From the NCBI GenBank assembly GCA_037367405.1, contig JAZKJV010002327.1:1-64000 (forward strand): a stretch of 64,000 bases of DNA. The letters are read 5' to 3'. The stretch comes from Ottelia alismoides (lineage: Eukaryota; Streptophyta; Magnoliopsida; Alismatales; Hydrocharitaceae). Below the pieces are notes generated by a model. The model was not told the origin of the DNA. It was given only the letters and a program-made list of their open reading frames with translations, and did not search any database. This document shows, piece after piece, positions 10,537-21,757 of the stretch. Position numbers and translations under genes: made by a program. How positions within the stretch are numbered: the first letter of the stretch is position 1; the number at the start of each line of letters is the position of its first letter.

Positions 10537-10925
10537 CTACTTAGGCCAAGGCCTAAGTATAGGGGGGACCGATGCCATCTGTATATACCATTTCCCTCAT
10601 CACATTCCGACCTCTCGCTCACTCCATATCCATCCTTCTTCTATACTTAGGCTGACAAAGCCTAAGTATAGGGGGAACCGCCACCCATCTGTTTATACTC
10701 TCCTCATTTACATATCCCGTCCGCCTCTTTTTGCGCTCTTCTACACTTAGACTATTCTCAGTCTAAGTATAGGGGGGCGAACCCTTGTATAATTTTACTC
10801 TCTTACGCTTAGCCCGAGCTATGTCTTCATTACGCTTCTTGTGCTCTGAGGACACAGCACTCGCTAAGTATAGGGGGTCTGTATATATACTATGTATATA
10901 TTTTAGCCATACCTCGTACTTGCGC
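10537..10925 (+). repeat. Stem-loop/polypurine array of element A (four units) with terminal module
   Basis: Four stem-loops each end in a polypurine-tract copy. 10541-10567: TTAGGC/GCCTAA then GTATAGGGGGG. 10642-10675: TATACTTAGGC/GCCTAAGTATA then GGGGG. 10744-10777: ACTTAGAC/GTCTAAGT then ATAGGGGGG. 10806-10877: a long imperfect hairpin, CTTAGC...GCTAAG, then TATAGGGGG. The GTATAGGGGG part equals the true polypurine tract at 12130. The array closes with TATATAC-TAT-GTATATA (10884-10900) and TTTTAGCCATACCTCGTACT. The same arrangement occurs in B, C and D with other stem sequences. Confidence 0.85.
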
Positions 10926-12127
10926 ATAAGTCTATATGTATTTACGGGATGGATATTAAAAAAAAGGTTTTGCTACTAACACTGACTTTGCCCAAAATTT
11001 TTGAAAAAAAATGGCTTCTTATTCATTTTTGCATATTAAAAAAATTTTTTGCATTCCACACACCTGCACTTCATCCCGCATTACATTCATTTGCATTTGT
11101 GAAAAGTAATTGGTTCTGAACCGAGTTATGAGCCGAAACCTAGAGTGATCTAGACTTAACCTTAATCAACCTAATTTTCAGAGGAACTTCACCGAGAAAT
11201 AGGATTTTAGAGTCTTCAGGTCTGTGACTTAATTCTTTGAGTTCCACATAACAATGCACAGAGTTTGACTCTTAGTGTCTAACCTGGTCTCTTCATTCTG
11301 GGTACAACTCTGGAATAAGGAATTAATTTGTACTCTCGCACTATGCACTTAGCTCAACTCAAACATATGTTGGAAGACTGTGTGAGTTTCTTTTCTGGTA
11401 GCGTGGAAATCTAAAGACCGGAGTACGGGTTGAAATAAAGCTTCGGAAAAGGGATGGACGGCTGGGCACAATTTTTTCTAAGACCCCTAAAAAATATACG
11501 GAACAAAAGATTCTATATCCGTAGGGGCAAAACAAGATCCAAGCAGAACCACCAAAAATTCCAAATACAAAGAAGCAACTACCAGATAAAATCTGACCAA
11601 AAAGGTCCAAGCTTCCAGAAACCTGCAGATCTTGGTGGAGACTCGGCTACACTGGCCATCTTCACAAAGAGAGGTGACTACACTGGCCACCCTCCAGTTC
11701 TTTTCTCATTCTTCTATCTTCTCCCCCCAATTCGATTGTGAACACAGCGCGACAGACCTTAGAAGGAAATACCTGACTCCCCGAGGACGAGTTATTGGAG
11801 AGGAGGCTTGCGCGGTAGTCCGGCATTCTGGGTGGGAAGAGCTAAAATATTTCACACACAAGAGTCGGTTATTCAATGTTCATAGGGTATACTTTGGGAA
11901 GATGATTGATCTAAGATGACTTCTGAGCCGAAACTGTAGCAATGATGTGTAGAACTTGAGGGCTGTTGATTTTAAAATTCTAAGTCTCACAGAAGTTCCG
12001 ACACACAAATAATCCAAAGGTTGAGTTTAGGTTCACTTTCACCTTCAGCTCATGGTCTCGGTATGGAACCCAATCTCATTTCACCTCATGGCATTTCTTT
12101 TTTGATGCTCAGGGACGAGCATGGTTT
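10926..12127 (+). other. 3' non-coding region of element A
   Basis: No credible gene. Homologous in reverse to 35786-37020 of element C, and more weakly to the 3' regions of B and D. It contains two copies of CTACACTGGCC (11647 and 11678) that also occur as a pair in the other three elements, and a block CCGAGGACGAGTTATTGGAG (about 11780) recognisable in D. There is no env-like ORF. Confidence 0.6.
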
Positions 12128-12140
12128 AAGTATAGGGGGA
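12128..12140 (+). other. Polypurine tract of element A
   Basis: AAGTATAGGGGGA directly abuts the TG of the 3' LTR; plus-strand DNA synthesis would start here. The same core is repeated in the internal array at 10537-10877. Confidence 0.85.
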
Positions 12141-14979
12141 TGATGAATCTCGTATTCATCACTCTAAATCTCATTTATTAAGCTCAAATCCCTAAAAATC
12201 AACCGCATTCTTGCATCTATTTTGCATAATTAGCATTCATGCATGTTTCCATAAGAATGGCATTTTAGCACAAAAATCTGCATAAAATAAGAAGCCAAAA
12301 ATCCATGCCTAACTTCCCGGATTTTTAACTCATTCATGCTAACTCCGAATGACTCAAAACCACTTCCACTGTGTACATATCACTAACAAGAATAAAGGAA
12401 AAATACAAAAAAATAACTAACCCAAATAAGCGGACCAAAAACCCAAACCCTAATTTCAGGATTTTCGGACTAAAAGCCACATATCTTCCCCATCCAGTAT
12501 CCGATTTAATCCTACTCACTTTTGAACTAATGTGCATTCAATTACCTTCAAAACAAGACCAAGTTCAAGTGAATCGGAGCTCGTATGTGAAAGTTGGGTT
12601 TTGGGCCTCTTTTGTACATTGTATATTTTCGCGGTTTTTGACCTTGTATTTTATGTATATATTTTCTTAATCAATAAAAATCCAAAAAAAATTAGAATTA
12701 AGTGTCTTTATTTATCTCTGATTTTACCGTGATTTTTCCGGATTTTTATCTAGATCAAAAAAATGACATAAAAATTACAAAACCCCAAAATTAAGGTATT
12801 CTATGTACATAGGATACCCCAAAAATTAACTTTGTGCAAATGATCGATTTTAATTTTGATTGTCTTCATAAAAGTTGTAGATCTCATCGAGACGAGCAAT
12901 TTTCGTGAAGAAAGTTTTTCGATCCGAGGTCATTTACTATTTATTTTTGATTTTACAAGATACTTATTTTCAAAATTTTCTGGTGCTGACACGTGGCAGC
13001 ACCTGGTGCTGCCACGTGTCAGCCATTTTTGGCACTATTATATATTCGTTTTATTAAAAAAAAATAAAAATAAATAAAATAAATAAAACGGACGCACGTG
13101 CGTCCAAGGCACGTGCTCCGCACGCGCGCTTCCCCCTCTCTCCTTTAGTCGCCACATGGCGAGATCTGGGCCGTCCGATCTCGGCCGATCGGACGACCCA
13201 CCTTCATCGTGTTCCCAGGTCCCCCTTCCCAATCGGGACCTCCGTCGCGAAACCCATCTCTGCCCCGCGTATCTCGCTCCGCCGCCCCGCGAATCTCGCC
13301 GGCCATCAAATCCCCTCGATCTCGCGCCTCCGCCCATCTCCGATCCTCGTATCTCCTCGCCCACGTACTCCTTCCATCTCCGGCGCCCTCTAGGCCCTAT
13401 AAAACCAACACCACCAGCCCTCCTCCACTTCATCCGCCGTTAGCATCACAAGAGGACCGGGGTGACAGCCCGGTCGATCTTCGTCTCCGGCGAGGTCCGG
13501 TCACCCTCGGGTGGCCGTCGCAGCGCCTTCCCGCGTACTGCCCCAGCTCCGAGCCTCTGCGACGTCGAGCCAACTACGATTTCGCCATCGACCTTCGTCT
13601 CCGCCAACACTTCTCCGACCTTCGTCTCCGACAGCGACTCGCGATCGCCACTGCAAGTCCTCCACACCACGTCGCTGAAGCTCCTCCACGGCAAGCCTCC
13701 GCCGGGCCCCCGCCACTCCGCCTTCTCCTCCGCCTGCACCGCCTCGCCACGCCGCCACCTCGACGCCAACACACCACCGCCGCGGCCATCACCGCTGGGC
13801 TCGAAACCCGAGGCCCCGGCACGTGCGAGGCACGTGCGCGGGGAACTGCTTTAGCCGCAAGTCAGCCCAGGGGTCACGTGCGCAGCACGTAACCCGTTGG
13901 GCAAATTGCAGAAGAGGCCCTGGAGTTTTCCCTATTCACCCGCCAAGTCTGCCTCCAGAGGTCACGTGCATAGCACGTGACCTCCTGGAAATTTTGCAGC
14001 ATTCTCCCTAGGCCTATTGGTAATTGCTCTTAAGTCCCCCCTGCAGCTTTATATTTTTATAATATTTGCATCTGTACCCCTGTTTTCCCTCGTATATTTA
14101 GACCTCATCTCTACATTATTTTCTTAATCCAAAAATTGCATGATGTTTGTTAATTGATTGTCTACACTTTGACATATTGTGGGTATTTTTGTGACGGATG
14201 GTTAATTAATAAATAATTATTGGGTGAAAATTGGCGTATTTTACCCATTTTCTGCTCTGAAATTGATAATTGACTAACCGTTGCTCTAAAAATTCTCGAA
14301 AAATCATATTTTGTAGAGTTAATTATTATTAGCATTGTGCCCAAAAAGATTTGCATTTGCATGCATATTTTGTCCTGTAAAAATCATTTTGCATTTTTTA
14401 GTATTTAATTTTTAATAGGTATTAAACCCCACATTTTCAAGGATTAGGATTTTTCTGAGGTCCGTCACCTAGTGATAGATCTCAGATAATTTTTATTCTT
14501 GAAAATAAGTCGGTTTGATATTTATTAAAATTAAATATTAAAAATCATTTTGTTTGCATTTAAAAATCCATAAAAAATTCATATTGTATCCAAAAATTCC
14601 AAAAAAATTACAGTGCACCCATTCATTATATTTTACATCTCGGCGAGGTTTCATATTTTTGGACATCATTTGAACGTAATTTACATTTTAGTCCCTAAAA
14701 TAAGGCCAAATTTGCATTTTGCATCCTTTATTGCATTTAAAATTCCAAAAAAGACCGCCTCGAAAACCGAACACGAACTTTGATAGACTTAATTCTAGGT
14801 TGTTCCTTTGCCTCCTTGTGATCGACCTTGGGACTTGCCCAAGTAAAATAAACATAAAACCACGAGATTAAAAATTGAATAATTTATTTGTGGTATTTTC
14901 TTGATCGTTTCCGATTGCCGCCTACAACGCACAACACGAGAAAAACACATTCTTAAAAGTGACATCTTCGGATTCGTCA
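12141..14979 (+). repeat. 3' LTR of element A
   Basis: TGATGAATCTCG...GGATTCGTCA, 2839 bp, matching 3785-6648. It has the TATA box at 13398-13404 and the G-box inverted repeat near 12986-13024 (GCTGACACGTGGCAGC / GCTGCCACGTGTCAGC, longer pairing than in the 5' LTR). It ends directly against GGTAT. Confidence 0.95.
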
Positions 14980-14984
14980 GGTAT
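14980..14984 (+). repeat. Target-site duplication GGTAT of element A, right copy
   Basis: Identical to 3780-3784. Beyond it the interrupted CACTA sequence resumes. Confidence 0.95.
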
Positions 14985-17345
14985 GTAGAACAAAGTCATG
15001 AAGATTATATAGAGCATCCGTTAGATTCCGATTGTTGAAAAATATTGACGACCACTCCCCCTTCATTCCACATGAAAGTTACCCTACTCTAGATAATATA
15101 TGACTTCTCGATTTATGGAATATTATCTGGATGGAGTACACATGGACGAAAAAGTTATCCTTATTGTATGGAGAGTACAAAATCTTTTTAACTTCAACAT
15201 GATCAAAAGCCAGTTTTTTATTACCAGACATTTTCTTTCAAAATATCATATGTACTATCGACGAAAACAAGCATTTAAGAGCCATACAATTGAACTAGCA
15301 GATACTCTGATAATTAAGATCGGTGATATGCTATTATCATGTTTAGAGAAATTTGAAAATTCTACCCTGTGAAATGAGAAAATACACAATCTCTACATGG
15401 TTCTGGTTGTACTCATAATTGGACTAATAAGAGTATATATTGGAAACTGTCATGATGGAGCAAGATGCTAATACGACACAATTTAAATGTTATGCATATC
15501 GAGAAATATCTTTCATAACGTCTTTTTATGCAGTTATGAATGCTCACTGGTCATACAAAATATGCAATAAATTCTCATCGTGATTTAAGAGTCATTTGAT
15601 ATCATCCAGAGTTATATATAAGGGATCTCGATAATTGAAGGGTCGAATTTGCAAAAGTGAAGTATACGTTGGACAGAAATAAAGTGACAAATATCTGTGA
15701 ATGGGCCAGTAAATTGAATTTTCTAGACGGATACACATCCAATCTTTCAAATTTGGTCGATTTGAAAAAGTTTTCTTTTAAATGAATGAAGTGTCACGAT
15801 TGTCACGTATTTATGAAAGATTGTTATCAATAGTATCCAAAGGGTTGTTACCAAAAAATATCGTTGATATTTTATTAGATTTAAGTAGACTTTTTTATAT
15901 CATATGTTCCTCATGCATTCATCAAGAGGAGATGGAATGTCTTCAACAAAATATTCATGTGATTATGAATGATATGGAGAAAATATTTCCTCCAAAAAAT
16001 TTTGATTCGATAGAGCATTTGATGATTCATCTTCCATACGAGGCTAAAGTTGGTGGGCCTGTTAAGTACTGATAGATGTATCCATATGAAAGGCATTTAT
16101 TTATAGTATTTTCTTACATTGATCTTTTTTTGTTTTCTAAAATACAGGAGTTGTGATATGTAGGTTCATGTTCTTCTTGAAAAGAAATTATGAAACAAAA
16201 GTAAAGTTAAAGGATCCATAAGTTCTTAATATACATATGAGGAAATAGCAACATTTTGTGTTAAATGCCTCCCTGATAATGTCGAGACTATGCACAAAAG
16301 AACGAGGATGAATAATATAATTTACTCTGACAGAAAACTTCATATCCGTTCCGACAATCAACTCAGCCAATAGGAAAGGCTAAAGAGCGTTTACTATCAA
16401 AATAGGAGAAAGTGGTTGTTGAATTATATGTACTTGACAATTATGAGGAAATAACATCATATATTGAGAACATACCTATCTCTAATATTTTAAAAATTTA
16501 TTATTTCTTTTTTCTCAATTTTAATTTGAGTACATTTATTTTAGATAATTTAGGAAGAAATCGTTGAAGAGAACACAATGTATGGAGAAGATCAGGTTGT
16601 GTGCACATATACGATATAATTTGTGGAATGGTTCAAGAAGCGAACAAAATAATTTGATGATAGTAATTATAGTTCTGTGATTTTAAAATATATTTCAAAA
16701 GATTCTGTGTATATGGTTCAATCATAAAATTGATGTTGGGGTAATGGTTATCAATTTCATACTATAAATTTGGGTAGAAACTTAACCACTTAGAATTACG
16801 GAGTAACAGTTCATGGATCTTGTTACGAGGAGGATAATTTGGACTATTATGAAAGCTTGAAGGAAGTTCTAGAAGTTAAATACAATATTCCAGATCTAAA
16901 CAAAGTCGTTCCTTTTTTTATGTGATTAGTACGATCCAAAAGAATGTGCATCGATCGATAGGAGGAATAACATCAATGTTGTTATACACCGGAAATATAT
17001 ACAAAGATTTGAACTAATTGTTCTTGCTTCACAAGTAGATCAAGTGTATTATCTTTCGCAAATATTAAGGAAGTAGAAAAATGTAGAATCTTTCACAGTC
17101 GTCAAGATAAATTCTCAAAGTTATGCATTTAAGAAGACACTTCTGTAGAGAATGTTTGAGATGAAGCTTTTACACCTACTTATGAGCTAAATATTATACC
17201 TGATGTAGTCCCAACCATTGACTCTATTCACTTAACAGATAATGAGTTCATACGTGCCGATTTAACAGAATATGTGGAGATTCCAAATGAAGATTCAAGC
17301 AACTCCACTTTTAGTGAAAGCGGTTATAATTCATCATAATCAAAG
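14985..17345 (+). pseudogene. CACTA TNP2-like transposase, C-terminal part (DUF4218 and DUF4216, broken)
   Basis: Reading through frameshifts on the plus strand, about 15655-15780 gives FLDGYTSNLSNLVDLKK, and 15782-16072 gives LPKNIVDILLDLSRLF, then IFPPKNFDSIEHLMIHLPYE and GGPVKY. These are hallmarks of DUF4218 in CACTA transposases. The family continues RWMYPFER; here two stops stand in place of RW before MYPYERHLF. Near 16240 comes CEEIATFCVKCLPDNVET, near 16620 FVEWFKKR, near 16840 DYYESLKEVLEVKY and near 17010 LIVLASQVDQVYYLS, which are DUF4216 features. Many stops and frameshifts. 17346-17490 is AT-rich with nothing recognised. Confidence 0.8.
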
Positions 17346-17490
17346 ATGAAGATTAAAAATTAAGATTTGATAAAGTAGAATAAATTATCATATTCCATCA
17401 TAAATTCTTTTCTATAAATAATTTATAATTAACTTTTTATATTGCCATTATAGTTATGCCAGTTTTGTACATGAAGCATCATCGAGATCT

Positions 17491-18069
17491 TGTTGGGGAA
17501 TCAAGGTTCCCTTAACCTGTCCTGCAATGGATGATTGACAGCAGCATGTTCCCCACACAAGAACCAAGCACTATAATCGTAGCACGATAATCAAGCAACC
17601 ACAAAGAGATGAGAAATTTTACATAGGAAAATCCTCCTAAATGTATGAGAGAGGAAAACGCGTCGGGGCACGACGACCCGCAATAAATCCACTAGGTTGG
17701 AAAATGAGAGGGCACAATGTCTTCTCTGTTTTATTGCCCAACAAAATCGAGACTCAGTTACAAGAATAAAATAAGATAATTATCATCTTGTACTTGGAGA
17801 ACACGATATTGATGCTTCTCCTCATTACGAAATGTCCCTCCTCAAGAACAGACCTCCCTGACGGATACTCCTCACGCCTCTAACATAGACGCTCCTTGTG
17901 GATGGGGCCTCTCTTCATGCCCATGTGGGCTATTTTTCCACCTTGTGCAGGCTGCTTCTCTCCTTTCTTTGAGAGAGAACTAAGAGAAAGGAGAGAGATT
18001 CTTGTATGTTGGAGATGATCTCCAATGCCTTGTAGGGGCCTTATTTATATGGATTCCAATTCCATTCTC
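17491..18069 (-). repeat. Copia 3' LTR, distal part (R/U5 side)
   Basis: Starts (plus-strand reading) TGTTGGGGAATC, the reverse of an LTR end ...TTCCCCAACA. A minus-strand TATA-like box lies at 18041-18050 (TTATTTATAT read in plus). It stops at TTCTC (18065-18069), the target duplication of element B, and continues at 31794. Confidence 0.75.
18065..18069 (-). repeat. Target-site duplication TTCTC of element B, left copy
   Basis: TTCTC abuts the LTR at 18070; the same bases stand at 31789-31793 after the other LTR. Confidence 0.95.
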
Positions 18070-18808
18070 TGATGACCGGGAGTTTGCCGAGATCGTGTCT
18101 TTCCACAAGGCGGAGAGACAGTCGCTGAGTTGACCTCAGACAGACTCCCAAATCGATCAACAATTAACCCACAATAAATATATGCAATGAATAACAAAAA
18201 TGTGGAGTTAAAATTTATTATAACTCTACATGTAAATGTGTATAGGTGTAAGTACAGGTAGAGGTCGAACACTGGGAGGCGAAGGGAATGTATGTGAAGT
18301 GTAATTATTCAATCCTTTGTGCATGTCCTTTAATTGTTTTTGTGGGTTTTGGGTTTTTTATAATTTTTTTATTTCTTTTTCATATTTTTAGGGTTTTTCA
18401 TTTTCTGGACTCAATATATAAATAAATATACCATATACAATTTTTTGGAATTTTTCAAAAACATTTTCTAATTTTTTTGTATTTTATAGATTAGACAGTA
18501 CAAAAATGGCTCCTATTTCATCTTTAATAATCAGGAAAAATGCAAAAAATGCAAACTAAAGTATGAGCGTGAACAAGCATGGCATAGAGCACATGTCCTA
18601 ATTTTTGTGGATTTTTAGAAGCAATCTAGGTATTTTTAATAAGTAGATAAAGAGACAAAAATAAAACAACCTGGCAGGGGTATTTTTGCAAATAAAATAA
18701 GTAACAGGGGCAACAGTGCAAAAATATAACAGGAATAAACATTTATTTAAATTTTTAGAACTATATTACAATATCCAAAAATCGCCAGGGTATACATGCA
18801 ATTTTTCA

Positions 18809-18840
18809 CGCGCCTCACGTGGGACTGCACGTGAGGCGCG
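18809..18840 (-). promoter_or_regulatory. 32-bp inverted repeat with two CACGTG boxes (LTR of B)
   Basis: Arms CGCGCCTCACGTG and CACGTGAGGCGCG, perfectly complementary with a 6-base spacer; second copy at 28855-28886. On the minus strand it lies downstream of the TATA box, so it would be transcribed and could fold. Confidence 0.55.
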
Positions 18841-19644
18841 GAAGGACCTGAATGTAATTTCAAGAAACTCAGGGTCCTTTCTGCAAAATTTACAATTTAT
18901 TTATAACGTGCAAAAATATTTACAGAATTAAATAATAACTACAAAAAAGGCGGGGGCTGGATATGCAAATTACCCCCAAAAGGCGCTCGATTGAACGGCT
19001 GATATGCATGACTTGAACACGTGGCGCCTCCACGTTTGCCGATGACGCTTCGCCGATTGACGCCTGAGATTAGATCTCTCGCGAGATCTGACGGTGACTG
19101 CCTCGCCCCATCGGACGGCTCTGATCAAAACTGGGCCTTCGTCTTCATCCAACGGCGGAGAGGACGCGTGGAAGAACAGGGAAGAAGCTTCGCCGAGGCG
19201 AGCTTCCTTCGCCTGGATCTCGCTCCTCCGCCGGTCATCTTTGCTCCTGAAGGTCCCGTTCGCTTCCTGGAAGGTGTCTCTAGCTGCTGGAGGTCTTGAA
19301 TCGGCCGGAGGTACCCTAGAGTGTCGCAACGAGCTCGGTGAAGAAATGGGGCTCCAGGTACCTCCGCCCGCTTGAAACTCGACTCCTGGTGTCTTTCTTC
19401 GCACCTAACCTGCACAAGAAGGTAGAGGGGCTCGAGGGCGTCTCCCTCGACCCGGGGTTTGAAGCTGACAGCACAGGGATGAAGGTGGGCGAAGAAGCTC
19501 CGGCGAAGGGTGGTGGAGGAGCTTCGATTCGCGGATTCAGAAGCGAATCCGGTTGGACAAGGTGGCTGGGATATGGAGAAGGCGTAGGGGAATGAAATGG
19601 CAGTGGAAGGTGGTCGGAGCACAGTCGGAAGCACAGTGAAAAGC

Positions 19645-19667
19645 TCGCCGGAGCGTAGCTCCGGCGA
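19645..19667 (-). other. Perfect 10-bp GC-rich hairpin in the LTR of B
   Basis: TCGCCGGAGC-GTA-GCTCCGGCGA; repeated at 29691-29713. In the minus-strand transcript it lies about 300 bases after the TATA box. It could be an RNA structure of the leader; no role can be read from the sequence. Confidence 0.5.
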
Positions 19668-19960
19668 ACTACGAATCGCCTAAATTACGCTAAACTACAG
19701 ATCTAAATGTGAAATAAAATGCGAGAATGAAATGCATAAATGAAAAACTACCTAAAAATGATAAAAGCGCAGCTCTTATACCTGGGGGCCGCCAGGGAGC
19801 AGGACGGACGCCGGAGCTCCGCCGCGACAAAATTTCTTCCTCCTCCGGCCGATTCACGGTACTATGGAGCTCCTCCTGTCACAAGGGCTCATCTAGGACT
19901 GGATTCAAGGTATTTTGGGGGAAGTAAGTTGGCCAAATTCGGCCAAGGAGGAGGGGGAAC

Positions 19961-19970
19961 TTATTTATAA
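19961..19970 (-). promoter_or_regulatory. TATA box of the B LTR
   Basis: Minus-strand TTATAAATAA just upstream of GTTCCCCC; repeated at 30007-30016. It is positioned between the AT-rich U3 and the GC-rich transcribed part, as in the other LTRs. Confidence 0.55.
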
Positions 19971-20382
19971 ACATGAGTATGTGCCCTTATTGACTGGTAA
20001 ATAATAAGGAATCGGTGATATATACATTAGATCTAACATGGGGGCGTGTATGTACAATGTACCATGAGCATTTCTTATGAAGGAAGCAAAGGCGATCGAT
20101 GGACGGGGCGGCCGGGAAAAAGGGGAGAAGATGGGGGGTCTGACAGATCTGACGGGCTGGAGGCTGATTTATTTTTCAAACATAACGAGAGCCCTTATTG
20201 ACCGGCCAATATTAAGAAATCCAAGCTATATACAAGGGAAACAAGCTATGGGCGTGTATAAGGGTTGCATTGGGAGCAATTTTTGTGAAGGGACCGATGT
20301 CATTGGAGCGACGGGTCGATTGGGAAAATTTGGAGAAAACGCCATGTCTGACAGATTTGACGGGCTGCAGGCTGAGGGGACA

Positions 20383-20398
20383 GTTGACCGCGGTCAAC
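20383..20398 (-). promoter_or_regulatory. 16-bp W-box palindrome in the B LTR
   Basis: GTTGACCGCGGTCAAC is a perfect palindrome formed by two opposed TTGACC W-boxes, the known WRKY site; copy at 30429-30444. It lies about 410 bp upstream of the minus-strand TATA box. Element D has the counterpart GACAGTTGACC/GGTCAACTGTC. Confidence 0.55.
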
Positions 20399-21742
20399 AT
20401 TGGCAGGGCTGTGATTGGTCCATGTCAGCCTGAATTTGACTCTTTATTTTAACCTAATAAATGAATTAATTAGATTTTGCTTATAAAATAGAAAATGTTT
20501 ATAAATTAATGTAGTATTTATTTATGATTTTTATTTATTTTTTTGAAGTATTTTATTACGGTTTTATTAAAATAATGTGTATATGTATGTATTTACATGT
20601 ATTCTTGTGTATTTTATTTTTAGTTTATTTATTTTATTTTATTATTTTAGTTTCTTATTTTATAATTTTATAACTAATTTTTGTGAGTATACATGTATTT
20701 TTATTTAATTTTTATGAGTCTATTTACATTTTTAGATAAATAAGTATATGTATATGTAAATATACTTATAGGTATTTTATCTGTATATTATATATATTTT
20801 ATTTATTAAATGAACTTTATTAATTTTTATTATGGATTTGTATTTTTAATAAGATATATATAATATGTACCTGATTACAAAAATATAAATGAATAAAGAA
20901 TAAAAATCCCTTTTATTTATGTACATGAGGTAGTATAGGTATTTTGTCTATGTATTACATATAGACTTATTTTTATTTTACAAATTCTTTTTGGGTTTCC
21001 TTTTAATGTTAATATGCACATGATTTATATACATTATTTACAAGATTCTAGAAATATAAATTTATAAAAATAATAAATAGTAAATAAAATGAATATTTTA
21101 ATCAGGTATTATGTACAAGAAGGGCCAAAAACCTAACTTCCACAGATGGACTCCAAAAATTATGAAACCAATTTTATAAAATAGTTTATGAAATGCTATA
21201 TACAATTAAAGGTGAGTTTGGGTGATTTGGAGTTTTTATTTGTAAGATATGGGTCTGTGAAGTTGAGATTTTTGCTTTTTATTTTGTGTATAAAATGTAC
21301 ACTGTATATTATTTTCACATAAACTCAATTTTGTATTTTTATTTACATTATTATCTACAACTTTCATGTACAAAAGATTTTAATTTGATGAATAAATAAT
21401 TCTTTACAAAATAGGTGTCAAAAATGCATAAATGAATGAATAAATAAATGAGGTATTTATTGTATTATTGGCCCTTAACTCCCCCTACTTTATTCCTTGT
21501 CGACCAATTCCATTCTGGACTTGGTCTCGGGGTTAGGGTCATAAAATATTTGCAATATTTTATTCCTTTTTCTTTTCTTCTCTTTATTCTATAATTTTGG
21601 CATTTAAAAACCTTATTTAATGTACAATAAATACAAGAAACAATGGATGCTATTATATACAAATTAATGCTATTTACATGCATTTGCTGGGGTTTTTAAG
21701 GCCAAAATGATAGAATAAAGGTGATGAAATGGAGATTCATCA

Positions 21743-21757
21743 CCCCCCTATACTTGC
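21743..21757 (-). other. Polypurine tract of element B
   Basis: CCCCCCTATACTTGC in plus reading (minus: GCAAGTATAGGGGGG) directly abuts the LTR. Confidence 0.85.

Larger units (their letters stand above)
3785..14979 (+). mobile_element. Element A: Athila-like non-autonomous LTR retrotransposon with one ORF
   Basis: It has two LTRs of 2864 and 2839 bp with TG...CA ends, a tRNA-Asp-type primer site after the first, a polypurine tract (AAGTATAGGGGGA) before the second, and a perfect GGTAT duplication. The internal region is only about 5.5 kb. It holds a leader, one long ORF with an inactive-looking protease-like domain, a stem-loop/polypurine array and a 3' non-coding region. There is no reverse transcriptase, RNase H or integrase, so it must be moved in trans. 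The LTRs differ by a few percent by eye, so it is older than element B. Element C belongs to the same family. Confidence 0.93.
2985..17490 (+). mobile_element. CACTA (En/Spm) DNA transposon remnant split by element A
   Basis: Two plus-strand stretches flanking element A read as successive parts of one TNP2-type CACTA transposase: 2985-3784 carries the N-terminal part, 14985-17345 the C-terminal part. The two halves are joined by the GGTAT target-site duplication of element A. Stops and frameshifts occur throughout, so the element is dead. No CACTA terminal inverted repeats were recognised. The right end is truncated or overrun by the copia LTR that starts at 17491. Limits are the visible homology, not true ends. 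Confidence 0.7.
18070..21742 (-). repeat. 3' LTR of element B
   Basis: In plus reading TGATGACCGGGAG...GGAGATTCATCA. It holds a GC-rich block at about 18960-19700 and an AT-rich U3 distal part at 20450-21700. Regulatory palindromes are listed separately. Open frames up to 169 codons inside are overlapping GC-rich frames on both strands and are identical in the other LTR because the LTRs are young, so conservation says nothing about coding. Confidence 0.95.

Noticed and set aside
19125..19634. 169-codon minus-strand frame in the B LTR, repeated at 29171-29680
   Set aside because: Overlaps several other open frames on both strands in GC-rich DNA; identity between LTRs reflects youth, not coding constraint.
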